Of a DNA stretch of 14,298 nucleotides, positions 6,962 to 13,829 are shown piece by piece (within the stretch, counting starts at the first letter, position 1; every line of letters begins with the position of its first letter). The notes beneath the pieces were generated by a model, which ran no database searches, was not told the origin of the DNA, and saw only the letters and a list, made by a program, of their open reading frames with translations. Made by a program: the position numbers and the translations under genes. Location: NCBI GenBank assembly GCA_937892735.1, contig CALBGL010000061.1, positions 1 through 14,298 on the forward strand, given 5' to 3'. This stretch comes from an uncultured Clostridia bacterium (lineage in GTDB: Bacteria > Bacillota > Clostridia > Lachnospirales > Bianqueaceae).

Positions 6962-8161
6962 ATGAAAGGAAAAGGGACGTATTTTCAGAATGATCCGTCA
7001 CATCCCATTGTGTACGGAGATGTCCAGATCGAGAATCCGCCGAGAAGGAGGCTGCGGGGAGAGGCGGAGAAAGAAGGGATCCTGGCCAAGACTGTGATTG
7101 CCGGATTTTGTGGTACCGATTATACGTTGATGAAGATGGGACAGGCGGGAAGGCTCGCGGAAAAGTTCCCGGCGGGGCAGAGGCGTCTGATCAACGGACA
7201 CGAGGGCGTTGTCTATGTGCCGTCTCAGAAACGCTTTGCCATCGTGCTGATTCGCGGCGGCAATAGTTATGATCCGACACGTTATACGGAGGAAGAAAGC
7301 TATTTCGAGTATGGATGCGACCAGGCGGATGGACTCTTTTCGGATGAGAACTATTATCATCCCGACATGCTGCTGCCGCTGCCGGAGGGGATCGGAGCAG
7401 ATGGAAAACTGCCCCTGGCTTGCGCAAAACGGTTGATCTTCTCGGATCCCTACGCTTGCATGATCTTCCAGCGGGAGCGGATGGAGGACCTGGGAGCGGC
7501 GCACAATGTTCGCGTCGTCTTGGCGCGGGAAAAATGTTCCCTGAGCGAGGCCTTTCAGATCGCGGCGAAGGAGATCTTTGACCGTGTGGTCATCTTCGGG
7601 TTGGGCACGACGGGGCTATTCCTGGGAGATCAGATTCGCCGGCATGATCCGCAAGCCCGTATTGTCTTCGTGGCCCGCAGTGAAGAGGAGAGCGAGAAGG
7701 TGCGCCTCGCAAAGCGATGGACGGGTGCGGAGTATGTGCGCAATGTCTATGATACGCCGAAAGAGACGGCACGAGCGATTCAGGAAGTGCTGGGAGGACG
7801 CGCCACGGCCTTTGTCGGCGCCAGCGGTTCTGCGGTAGAGGCGGAGGTGGCGCTGGATGCGGGGCTTCTGGGCAATAACGGCATCTATAACAGTTTTTCT
7901 CTGGGGCCTCGTCTCGCGTTCGACACCATGCCCTTTGGGTTCCAGAACCATCTGATCTTCAGCTCCATCAGCTTCCGTCAGGAACATATGGAGGAAGCCA
8001 TACGGCTGCTCGTGGACAGCCCCTTCGACGAGATGGTGCATCTGATCGATAAGGAGGAGTTTGTGAAAGACCCCTATGACGCCTATGTGAACCGGATCTA
8101 TGCTAAGGGTGCGCCCTTAAAGACTGCGGTGATCTGGAATCCGGATTACATTCAGTTTTAA
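6962..8161 (+). CDS. Zinc-type medium-chain dehydrogenase, glucose-dehydrogenase-like, atypical
   Basis: This 399-residue protein has the GroES-like plus Rossmann layout of medium-chain dehydrogenases/reductases. The N-terminal domain shows GFCGTDY with Cys50 and NGHEGVV with His80-Glu81, the catalytic zinc ligand pattern of archaeal-type glucose dehydrogenases. The four-Cys structural zinc lobe common in the superfamily is absent; instead there is an insert-like region (about 98-132) containing GCDQADGLFSDENYY. The dinucleotide fold has FGLGTTG (212-218). The C-terminal half lacks motifs I recognise. It is longer than the usual 340-360 residues. The reaction is probably NAD(P)-dependent oxidation of a polyol or sugar alcohol, but the substrate is unknown. 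Start ATG at 6962 has AGGAGGT at 6951-6957. The gene lies 62 bp after nfnB, and its stop overlaps the Shine-Dalgarno of the response regulator, so it could be cotranscribed with either neighbour. Confidence 0.75.
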   Translation: MKGKGTYFQNDPSHPIVYGDVQIENPPRRRLRGEAEKEGILAKTVIAGFCGTDYTLMKMGQAGRLAEKFPAGQRRLINGHEGVVYVPSQKRFAIVLIRGGNSYDPTRYTEEESYFEYGCDQADGLFSDENYYHPDMLLPLPEGIGADGKLPLACAKRLIFSDPYACMIFQRERMEDLGAAHNVRVVLAREKCSLSEAFQIAAKEIFDRVVIFGLGTTGLFLGDQIRRHDPQARIVFVARSEEESEKVRLAKRWTGAEYVRNVYDTPKETARAIQEVLGGRATAFVGASGSAVEAEVALDAGLLGNNGIYNSFSLGPRLAFDTMPFGFQNHLIFSSISFRQEHMEEAIRLLVDSPFDEMVHLIDKEEFVKDPYDAYVNRIYAKGAPLKTAVIWNPDYIQF

Positions 8162-8172
8162 GGAGAACGCGG

Positions 8173-8828
8173 ATGTACAGAATATTAGTGGTGGAGGATG
8201 ATCCTTCGATTGCGGAGCTCATGGAGATGAATTTCTCCGTCACGGGATATCTATGCGATGTGGCCGCCGATGGGAAACAGGCGCTTGATCGCGTGAAGGA
8301 GAAGGCGTATGATCTGGCGATTCTCGATATCATGCTGCCGGAGATCGATGGTTTTTCTCTGTTGCCGTATATGAAGAAGGCGGAGATTCCTGTGATCTAC
8401 GTGTCCGCTAAGAATCAGGAAAAAGACCGTGTAAAGGGGCTGCGGTTGGGAGCGGAGGACTATCTGGTCAAACCCTTCAGCGTGCTGGAACTTCTGGTAC
8501 GCATGGAAAAGGTGCTGGAACGCAGGCATCCGAAGCAGGAACGAATCGAGATCGGGAATGTCAGCATTCTTCCGGAAGAGCGGACCGTACTGCTGGCAGG
8601 AAATCCTGTCAGTCTGAAGCCGATGGAGTATGCACTGCTGTTGATGCTGGCCAAGCATCCGAATATCGTATTTTCCCGGGAGCAGTTGCTGCGGGAAGTC
8701 TGGGGCGACTCGTTTTTGGAGAGACTCGTACGGTGGATAATCATATCGCGATGCTGCGGAAGAAGCTGGGATGGGCGGAACGCATCGTGACGGTGCATCG
8801 TGTGGGATATAAACTCGTGGTGGACTGA
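8173..8828 (+). CDS. OmpR-family response regulator, reading frame broken by a 1-nt deletion
   Basis: The receiver domain (1-115) has the acidic pair Glu8-Asp9/Asp10, phosphoacceptor Asp52 (ILDIMLP), Ser78 and Lys100 (VKPFS). A winged-helix DNA-binding domain follows. As it stands the frame runs to a stop at 8788-8790, and after GDSFLE the translation (RLVRWIIISRCC...) resembles nothing. In the other frame, from 8721 to the stop at 8826-8828, the sequence reads ETRTVDNHIAMLRKKLGW then ERIVTVHRVGYKLVVD, the expected recognition helix and wing. Adding one T to the T5 run at 8713-8717 restores GDSFFGETRTVDNHI and a 218-residue protein that ends 2 bp before the kinase ATG. The cause could be a true mutation, a sequencing or assembly error in a homopolymer, or slippage. 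AAGGAG (8160-8165), overlapping the previous stop, precedes the ATG at 8173 by 7 nt. Cognate partner: the adjacent histidine kinase; likely target: the downstream ABC operon. Confidence 0.9.
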
Positions 8829-8830
8829 AG

Positions 8831-10222
8831 ATGAAACTAGGAAAGAAAATCTCGCTGATCGCGATCTCCGTCATCCTGGTGATGATGAGCCTCGTGATCT
8901 ATCTGATGGTCCAGGTGCAGGCGAGTACGATGCGGAGCGCGGACGAGGAACAGACGAGGCAAGCGCTTCATGTGCTGGTTTCGAACATGGTATCGGCGGC
9001 AGACTTCCAGGGAGAAGGATACCGGGATACGACGATTCAGAGCCTGGTGCAATATTATTTTTCACAGTACGCCTCTCTGGTGCAGGAGAAAACAACCTAT
9101 TACTCCCTAGCATCGGAGGGACAGTATCTGTATAATCTGTGTCCCTATGACCCTATGGCACAGATGCCTTTGGAAGAGGGAGAAGAAGGAACACTGCGGA
9201 CTACGGCAGAACAGGGGGAGCAGGTTTTGATCTGCGGCGCTACATTTTCCGTGACGGAGAATCACTTTGCCGTCTATATCAGCCGCGATGTCAGCGGAAC
9301 ACAGCAACAGATTGTCAGGCTGCAGCTGTTAGGTTTCGGGCTCTTAGCGGTGGCTTGCATCATGGGCGCCGCCGTCCTGGTGATTCTGCTGAAAAGGGCG
9401 TTGCAACCGATCACCAAGCTGACGAAGACGGCGCCGGCGATATCGGAGGGAAATTATCAGATGCGAACGGCGTATACGTCCACAGATGAGATTGGACAGC
9501 TTTCGAAAGCGTTCGACCAGATGGCAGGTTCGATCGAGGCGAAGGTGGCTTCGCTGGATGCGGAGCTGGAACGGAAAGAGTTGCTGCTGGGGGCGCTTTC
9601 CCATGAGATCCGGACACCGATGACCGCGGTGGTAGGATATGCGGATACGCTGCTGCACATGCCGCTTGACGAGGGCCAACGGGAAAAGTGTGTGCAGCAG
9701 ATCGCGGAGGCGGGTCGCAGGGCCGAGGGCCTGACCCAGAAGATGATGGACATGATCAGTCTGACAGGACAGGGAAATGCGCGGAAACAGGAATTTTCGG
9801 CAGCACATTTGATAGAAAGCCTGGCGAATGTCTATGGTGGGCGTGTGGATTTCATGCGGCAGACGGAGACGCTATACGGGGACGAGACCCTGTTGTACAG
9901 TCTGCTGGAAAATCTGATCGTCAATGCGCTGCGTGCGTCGGAGGAGTCCGACCGGGTTCGGGTTTGCTTTCGGACAGAGGGCCCCGACTGCGTGATCACG
10001 GTGGAAGATCACGGCTGCGGCATACCCGCGGAACACATACCGATGCTGACGGAGCCATTCTATCGCGTAGACAAAGCCAGATCCCGGAAAATGGGGGGCG
10101 CCGGACTGGGGCTTGCGATCTGCCAGCGGATTGTGGAATGGCACGGAGGAACGCTTGCCATTGCGAGTATGGTGGGCAGTGGAACGACTGTGACAGTGCG
10201 GATTCCAACGCATACAACTTGA
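8831..10222 (+). CDS. Membrane sensor histidine kinase (HAMP, HisKA, HATPase_c)
   Basis: This 463-residue protein has two membrane segments (about 7-28 and 166-187) flanking an extracellular sensor region of roughly 135 residues that contains two cysteines, Cys104 and Cys135, which could form a disulfide. A HAMP linker (about 188-240) leads to the dimerisation/phosphotransfer helix with ALSHEIRTPMTAVVGY and phosphoacceptor His258. The ATP-binding domain shows the N box (LLENLIVNALRAS, Asn365), G1 box (DHGCGIP, Asp393), F box (EPFYRVD) and G2 box (GAGLGLAI). It autophosphorylates and donates phosphate to the response regulator encoded just upstream. The start is 2 bp after the restored regulator stop and has only a weak ribosome binding site (GGTGG), which suggests translational coupling; this makes the regulator frameshift more consequential. 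The sensor domain fold is not recognised, so the signal is unknown. An intrinsic terminator follows. Confidence 0.93.
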   Translation: MKLGKKISLIAISVILVMMSLVIYLMVQVQASTMRSADEEQTRQALHVLVSNMVSAADFQGEGYRDTTIQSLVQYYFSQYASLVQEKTTYYSLASEGQYLYNLCPYDPMAQMPLEEGEEGTLRTTAEQGEQVLICGATFSVTENHFAVYISRDVSGTQQQIVRLQLLGFGLLAVACIMGAAVLVILLKRALQPITKLTKTAPAISEGNYQMRTAYTSTDEIGQLSKAFDQMAGSIEAKVASLDAELERKELLLGALSHEIRTPMTAVVGYADTLLHMPLDEGQREKCVQQIAEAGRRAEGLTQKMMDMISLTGQGNARKQEFSAAHLIESLANVYGGRVDFMRQTETLYGDETLLYSLLENLIVNALRASEESDRVRVCFRTEGPDCVITVEDHGCGIPAEHIPMLTEPFYRVDKARSRKMGGAGLGLAICQRIVEWHGGTLAIASMVGSGTTVTVRIPTHTT

Positions 10223-10242
10223 TGACATTTTCGGGACAATTT

Positions 10243-10266
10243 GCCGCAGACTTCTGCGGCATTTTT
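10243..10266 (+). terminator. Intrinsic terminator after the histidine kinase gene
   Basis: GCCGCAG (10243-10249) and CTGCGGC (10254-10260) form a perfect 7-bp stem with a 4-nt loop, followed at once by ATTTTT (10261-10266). This is a textbook Rho-independent terminator 20 bp after the kinase stop codon, separating the two-component genes from the lipoprotein/ABC genes. Confidence 0.85.
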
Positions 10267-10269
10267 GTG

Positions 10270-10275
10270 TATACT
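10270..10275 (+). promoter_or_regulatory. Candidate -10 box for the lipoprotein/ABC operon
   Basis: TATACT (5 of 6 to TATAAT) lies just downstream of the terminator and about 20 bp before the lipoprotein start. At 16-18 bp upstream, where a -35 should be, there is only the terminator stem, with no TTGACA-like hexamer. If this is a real promoter it probably needs an activator, plausibly the phosphorylated response regulator encoded upstream. Confidence 0.3.
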
Positions 10276-10294
10276 GGGCATAGAGGTGATGAAG

Positions 10295-11569
10295 ATGAAA
10301 AGAAGAGGCCTTTGTATGCTGTTGATCGTTTGTATGGTACTGAGTCTGGTGGGATGTACGGATATTGGGCCGAAGGAGAATTCTACGGCGGTATCTTCCG
10401 AAAGGCCACTGGCGGAAGTACTGGAGGTTCCAGAACATGTGAGCGATGAATTTGTTTTGGATTCCGGCATCAGCCGTGTACACGTGGACGCGGAGATTGT
10501 CTTTCCAGAAGTGGATCATGTGGATGTGATAGAGGCGCTGCCGCGGGTATTCACAGAAGAAGAGATCCAGTCGATGATCACGCGCTATGAGGATGAGATC
10601 GGCTGGTACGATATGCAGACAGCAGAACCCTATTCGGGCTGGATGCCGGAGATTGAGGATACCAGCGGCGGGGTTGACATATATAGTCTGTGGCTGTCCA
10701 ACATTCCTTTTCACATGACGTATTCCCGCAATGAGAATGCCGTCGATAAGATCAAGGCAGGTCTGTCAGCGGAGCAGGCAGAGAACTATGTATGGATGAG
10801 TCTGAATGTGTCTTATGGGCTCTCTGCCAGGACTGGCAAGATCGGATTTCCGCCGAATCTGGAATGGACGCGGAGCAATGAGGACGTGAATATGGATACG
10901 CTGGAACCGCTCTCAGAGGGCAAGGCGGCGGATTGTACGATCTCCCTGGAGGAAGCGATCGCTCTGGCGGACGCGGAAGTACATGCGATTTTGCCCGATT
11001 ATGAAGTCAGCGACTATGGACAGTTACCGTTGCAGGATCTGGGAAATCAGAAGCAGTTTTATACCTTTCGATATACGAGGCATTTAAATGGGATTCCGGT
11101 CAACAATACCTATGGCGGCGAGAGCATGGCGACGGGAGAATATGGCTATTTATCCGGGCTGGGGGTCGTCAGCGTGATTGTCAATGATGAGGGCGTCTGT
11201 TCTTTCACATATGACAACCCCTATGATGTGGGTGAGACGGTGCAGCAGAGCGTCGAACTGCTGTCTTTCGAGGAGATCTGGGAAATCTTCTCTCAGGTAG
11301 CGTTATTGTCGATTCAGCATCTGGAAATCGATGAGAATCTGCAGAAAAATGAGCTGAATGTTCATGAGATCCGTTTTGGTTATATGACGGTACTCATGGC
11401 GGATGGTACTTACCAGTATACGCCCGTGTGGGATTTTTACGCGACCAGACATATGGCGGACACAGGCGGATATGCGCATGCGGATGAGCAGGTGGTTATG
11501 TATGACCGTTCGGAACTGACGATCAACGCGATGAATGGTACGGTGATCGACCGAACTCTGGGGTATTGA
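10295..11569 (+). CDS. Uncharacterised lipoprotein encoded between a two-component system and an ABC exporter
   Basis: This is a 424-residue exported protein. The N-terminus has basic KRR, a hydrophobic stretch and the lipobox LVGC with Cys21, so it should be lipidated and anchored on the outer face of the membrane. The mature part is acidic. Its C-terminal half (about 220-424) contains SLEEAIALADAEVHAIL and, at the end, VVMYDRSELTINAMNGTVIDRTLGY, resembling the PepSY/YycH-YycI-like accessory proteins often found beside Firmicute two-component systems. It may belong to a DUF6034-like family, but I cannot verify this. The ATG at 10295 follows GAGGTGAT (10283-10290), a perfect anti-Shine-Dalgarno match; a second ATG at 10289 overlaps it and is too close. 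The stop is 1 bp before the first permease. Likely roles are ligand capture, signal modulation of the kinase, or immunity; none is proven. Confidence 0.85.
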   Translation: MKRRGLCMLLIVCMVLSLVGCTDIGPKENSTAVSSERPLAEVLEVPEHVSDEFVLDSGISRVHVDAEIVFPEVDHVDVIEALPRVFTEEEIQSMITRYEDEIGWYDMQTAEPYSGWMPEIEDTSGGVDIYSLWLSNIPFHMTYSRNENAVDKIKAGLSAEQAENYVWMSLNVSYGLSARTGKIGFPPNLEWTRSNEDVNMDTLEPLSEGKAADCTISLEEAIALADAEVHAILPDYEVSDYGQLPLQDLGNQKQFYTFRYTRHLNGIPVNNTYGGESMATGEYGYLSGLGVVSVIVNDEGVCSFTYDNPYDVGETVQQSVELLSFEEIWEIFSQVALLSIQHLEIDENLQKNELNVHEIRFGYMTVLMADGTYQYTPVWDFYATRHMADTGGYAHADEQVVMYDRSELTINAMNGTVIDRTLGY

Positions 11570-11570
11570 A

Positions 11571-12254
11571 ATGAAAGCGTTATGGACGGAGATCTGGATT
11601 CGCTGTAAAGGTCCCTGGTTTTGGGTATCCAGTCTCTTGACCGTCGCCACACTGTGGTTGAGGCTGGGAGCAGAGGGTGATCATCTGTTACAAGGGATGG
11701 AGGCGGAAGGAGCCTGGCTCATGGAACTCGCATATACCGCCAGTTTGAACCTGATCGCACTGCCATTGTTGGCGACTCTGCCTGCGGCCTCTGCGGCCAG
11801 ACGGGAGTTGGCCAGTGGAAGTCTGCGCGCCATATTATTTCGATGCGGAATGTCGCGGTATCTGATGAGCCGCGCCCTGTCGTTGATCGTTGTTTCCGTT
11901 CTATCCCAGCTGGCAGGCATGATGGGGTTTTCTATACTCTTGGCAGGGCTGACCGGGCAGTTTTCTTTTTTGGCGGATCTGGTGATGGCGCGTCTTGTCT
12001 GTACGACGTGGTTCGCCCTGATCGGAAGTATGGGAGCCCTGCTGATGCGAGATGCGGTCTGCGCATATGTGACGCCGATGGTTCTGTGTTTTTCGATGTC
12101 CATGCTGCGATCACGCTTCTGGATCGAGGCGGAGTATCTGGATCCCGCCTACTGGCTGTTCGGACAGAGCTATTTAGCGCTATGTGTTGTTGTAGGGTTG
12201 ACGCTATGCGGATATATCGTGTATTTATATCGGGAGGTGCGCCGCAATGTGTAG
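11571..12254 (+). CDS. ABC-2-type membrane permease subunit (first)
   Basis: This 227-residue integral membrane protein has six predicted membrane segments, near 16-33, 57-77, 99-127, 140-158, 161-178 and 200-221. The cytoplasmic stretch AARRELASGSLRAILFRCGMSRY (75-97) resembles the coupling region of ABC-2 permeases (E, then G, then R). Together with the next membrane protein and the ABC ATPase it should form an export or immunity complex of the BcrAB/LanFEG kind. There is no clear ribosome binding site (TGGGGT only), and it starts 1 bp after the lipoprotein stop, so it is probably translated by coupling. It overlaps the next gene by 8 bp. Sequence similarity to a named family is weak; topology and context carry the call. 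Confidence 0.72.
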   Translation: MKALWTEIWIRCKGPWFWVSSLLTVATLWLRLGAEGDHLLQGMEAEGAWLMELAYTASLNLIALPLLATLPAASAARRELASGSLRAILFRCGMSRYLMSRALSLIVVSVLSQLAGMMGFSILLAGLTGQFSFLADLVMARLVCTTWFALIGSMGALLMRDAVCAYVTPMVLCFSMSMLRSRFWIEAEYLDPAYWLFGQSYLALCVVVGLTLCGYIVYLYREVRRNV

Positions 12255-13152
12255 CCTAAGAAAAATTTTATCGTGTACGTTGTGGAATCTGCGTCTCTTA
12301 TCCAAGAACCTGCGGTTTTACTTGGGCTTGGCGCTGGGTTTTTTGATCTGTTTCTTTTTAACCGAGAAGACCATCTCGTTAGCACATCTTTTTGGAACCA
12401 ATATCCAGGTAGTGGAACCCTTTGTATGGTGTTTCGCGGACAGCGATAGTGTCCTGTTTGCGTCCCTAGCGCTGTTGCTTCCGCTGTCACAGATTCCGCG
12501 ACTGGATGCGTCAGCCTCCTACTTGGTATTCCGTGCCGGACGGAGGAACTGGGTTTTGGGACAAGCGCTTACAACAATCTTTGTCAGCTTCTTTTATACG
12601 GCGTTTCTGCTGGTTTCGACCTGCTTCCTCACGCTGGGCCATGTTTCGTTGTCCAATCAGTGGAGCGATACCGCCACAGTTATGAGCTTTGCGCCAGCGC
12701 AGTTCGAGGTAGCATTGACAGTGGTGCGCCGTACCATCAAACAGACGACACCCTATGCCTGCGCCGGTTCGATCTTTCTGTTGATGGCGCAGTACATGCT
12801 GCTGCTTTCGTTCCTGAATCTCGCCATGTCGCTGCGTTTTGGCAAGCGGGCAGGTATGAATGTGGTGATGGCAGTGAGTCTGCTCTCGTATCTGCTGACG
12901 CCGGAACGATTTATGGCATGGTTAGGGATCGAGCAGGAAGGTCTTCGTTACATTGCGAATCTCTGCGCGGCCTGGTTGTCTCCGCTGCAGCAGGCTACGT
13001 ACACGATGCATAGTTTCGGATACGACCAGCTTCCTACCATCACGCAGACATATCTTCTTATGGGGGCTGTGAACATGGGGCTGTTGATTCTATGCATTGC
13101 GGCGGGAAAACGGATTTATTTTCTCTTTCGAAGGGGGGAAGCCAATGAATAA
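12247..13152 (+). CDS. ABC-2-type membrane permease subunit (second)
   Basis: This 301-residue integral membrane protein has about six hydrophobic segments, near 22-40, 66-85, 103-130, 172-195, 202-218 and 268-289. The segment FRAGRRNWVLGQALTT (95-110) before the third segment is typical of bacteriocin-immunity and bacitracin-type permeases, where a basic stretch contacts the ATPase. The ATG at 12247 is served by GGGAGGTG (12232-12239) and lies inside the end of the previous permease gene; the stop overlaps the ATPase start by 8 bp. The tight overlap on both sides argues for fixed stoichiometry in one complex. It is not close to the first permease in sequence, so the pair would be a heterodimer. 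Specific substrate unknown. Confidence 0.72.
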   Translation: MCSLRKILSCTLWNLRLLSKNLRFYLGLALGFLICFFLTEKTISLAHLFGTNIQVVEPFVWCFADSDSVLFASLALLLPLSQIPRLDASASYLVFRAGRRNWVLGQALTTIFVSFFYTAFLLVSTCFLTLGHVSLSNQWSDTATVMSFAPAQFEVALTVVRRTIKQTTPYACAGSIFLLMAQYMLLLSFLNLAMSLRFGKRAGMNVVMAVSLLSYLLTPERFMAWLGIEQEGLRYIANLCAAWLSPLQQATYTMHSFGYDQLPTITQTYLLMGAVNMGLLILCIAAGKRIYFLFRRGEANE

Positions 13153-13786
13153 TGTAGTAGAAGTACGGGGCGTGTATAAAAAATTTGGACAGGAGACGGT
13201 GCTCGAAAATGTGAATCTGGATCTCTCCGAGGGGGCGATTCATGGCATTGTGGGCCGCAATGGTTCTGGAAAAACCGTCCTGATGAAGTGTATCTTGGGC
13301 TTTCTGCAACCGACACGGGGTGAGATCACGGTATTTGGAAAACAAATTGGCAGGGATTGTGATTTTGCACCGCATACAGGAATGATGATCGAGACACCAG
13401 GTTTTATGGATACGGAAAGCGGACTGGCAAATCTGCGGTATTTGAGGCGCCTGACGGCGCAAAATGACACAGCGATTTCTCCGCAAGAAGCCATGAAAGT
13501 GGTAGGCCTGGACCCGGGAAATAAGAAGCACGTGGGAAAATATTCGCTGGGAATGCGGCAGCGCCTGGGTATTGCGCAGGCCATCATGGAAGGCCCTAGG
13601 CTGCTCATTCTTGACGAACCCATGAATGGACTGGATAATCAGGGCGTCGAAGATATGCGCCGTCTTCTGCTGGATTTTCGAAATCGGGGTGTCACTATCC
13701 TGCTCGCTTCCCATAATCCGCTAGACGTATCGTTGCTCTGTGACCAGGTATTCACGATAGACGGCGGAATACTGAGAAGGCAATAG
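13145..13786 (+). CDS. ABC transporter ATPase, BcrA/LanF-like with E-loop
   Basis: This is a 213-residue nucleotide-binding subunit. Motifs: Walker A GRNGSGKT (37-44), signature SLGMRQ (134-139), Walker B LLILDEP (153-159), D-loop Asp164 and switch His190. The Q-loop position carries Glu83 in MIETPGF, the E-loop variant described for lantibiotic-immunity LanF proteins and shared by bacitracin-type BcrA. It would energise the two permeases encoded just upstream, at the inner membrane face. The ATG at 13145 follows AAGGGGGG (13131-13138); a longer in-frame reading from 13097 lies inside the preceding gene and is rejected. It is shorter than BcrA (about 300 residues) because it lacks the C-terminal extension. 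It is the last gene of the module; only a weak 5-bp hairpin (13785-13800) follows the stop, so termination may depend on the palindrome array downstream. Confidence 0.93.
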   Translation: MNNVVEVRGVYKKFGQETVLENVNLDLSEGAIHGIVGRNGSGKTVLMKCILGFLQPTRGEITVFGKQIGRDCDFAPHTGMMIETPGFMDTESGLANLRYLRRLTAQNDTAISPQEAMKVVGLDPGNKKHVGKYSLGMRQRLGIAQAIMEGPRLLILDEPMNGLDNQGVEDMRRLLLDFRNRGVTILLASHNPLDVSLLCDQVFTIDGGILRRQ

Positions 13787-13829
13787 TCTGTCTGCGGACT
13801 TCGTTATCATCATGGGCGCATTATAAAAT
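13787..13829. other. Short spacer between the ATPase gene and the palindrome array
   Basis: This stretch contains part of a weak 5-bp hairpin (AGTCT at 13785-13789 with GGACT at 13796-13800) that overlaps the ATPase stop codon and has no T-run after it. I see no promoter, gene or further repeat here. Confidence 0.5.

Noticed and set aside
8708..8723. Programmed -1 ribosomal frameshift in the response regulator
   Set aside because: The T5 run is preceded by G in the reading frame (TCG TTT TTG), so there is no X XXY YYZ slippery heptamer, and I saw no clear stimulatory stem just downstream. A one-base deletion or sequencing error is simpler.
10241..10294. Upstream TTG start for the lipoprotein
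   Set aside because: It would run through the terminator hairpin and place extra residues before the signal peptide; the ATG at 10295 has an ideal Shine-Dalgarno.
9688..10449. A 253-codon plus-strand frame across the kinase 3' end and the terminator
   Set aside because: It is a second frame of the kinase gene, has a Gly/Asp/Arg-rich translation without motifs, and crosses the intrinsic terminator.
13097..13144. Longer N-terminus for the ABC ATPase
   Set aside because: It lies inside the second permease gene. The ATG at 13145 has its own ribosome binding site and gives the normal N-terminus for the family.
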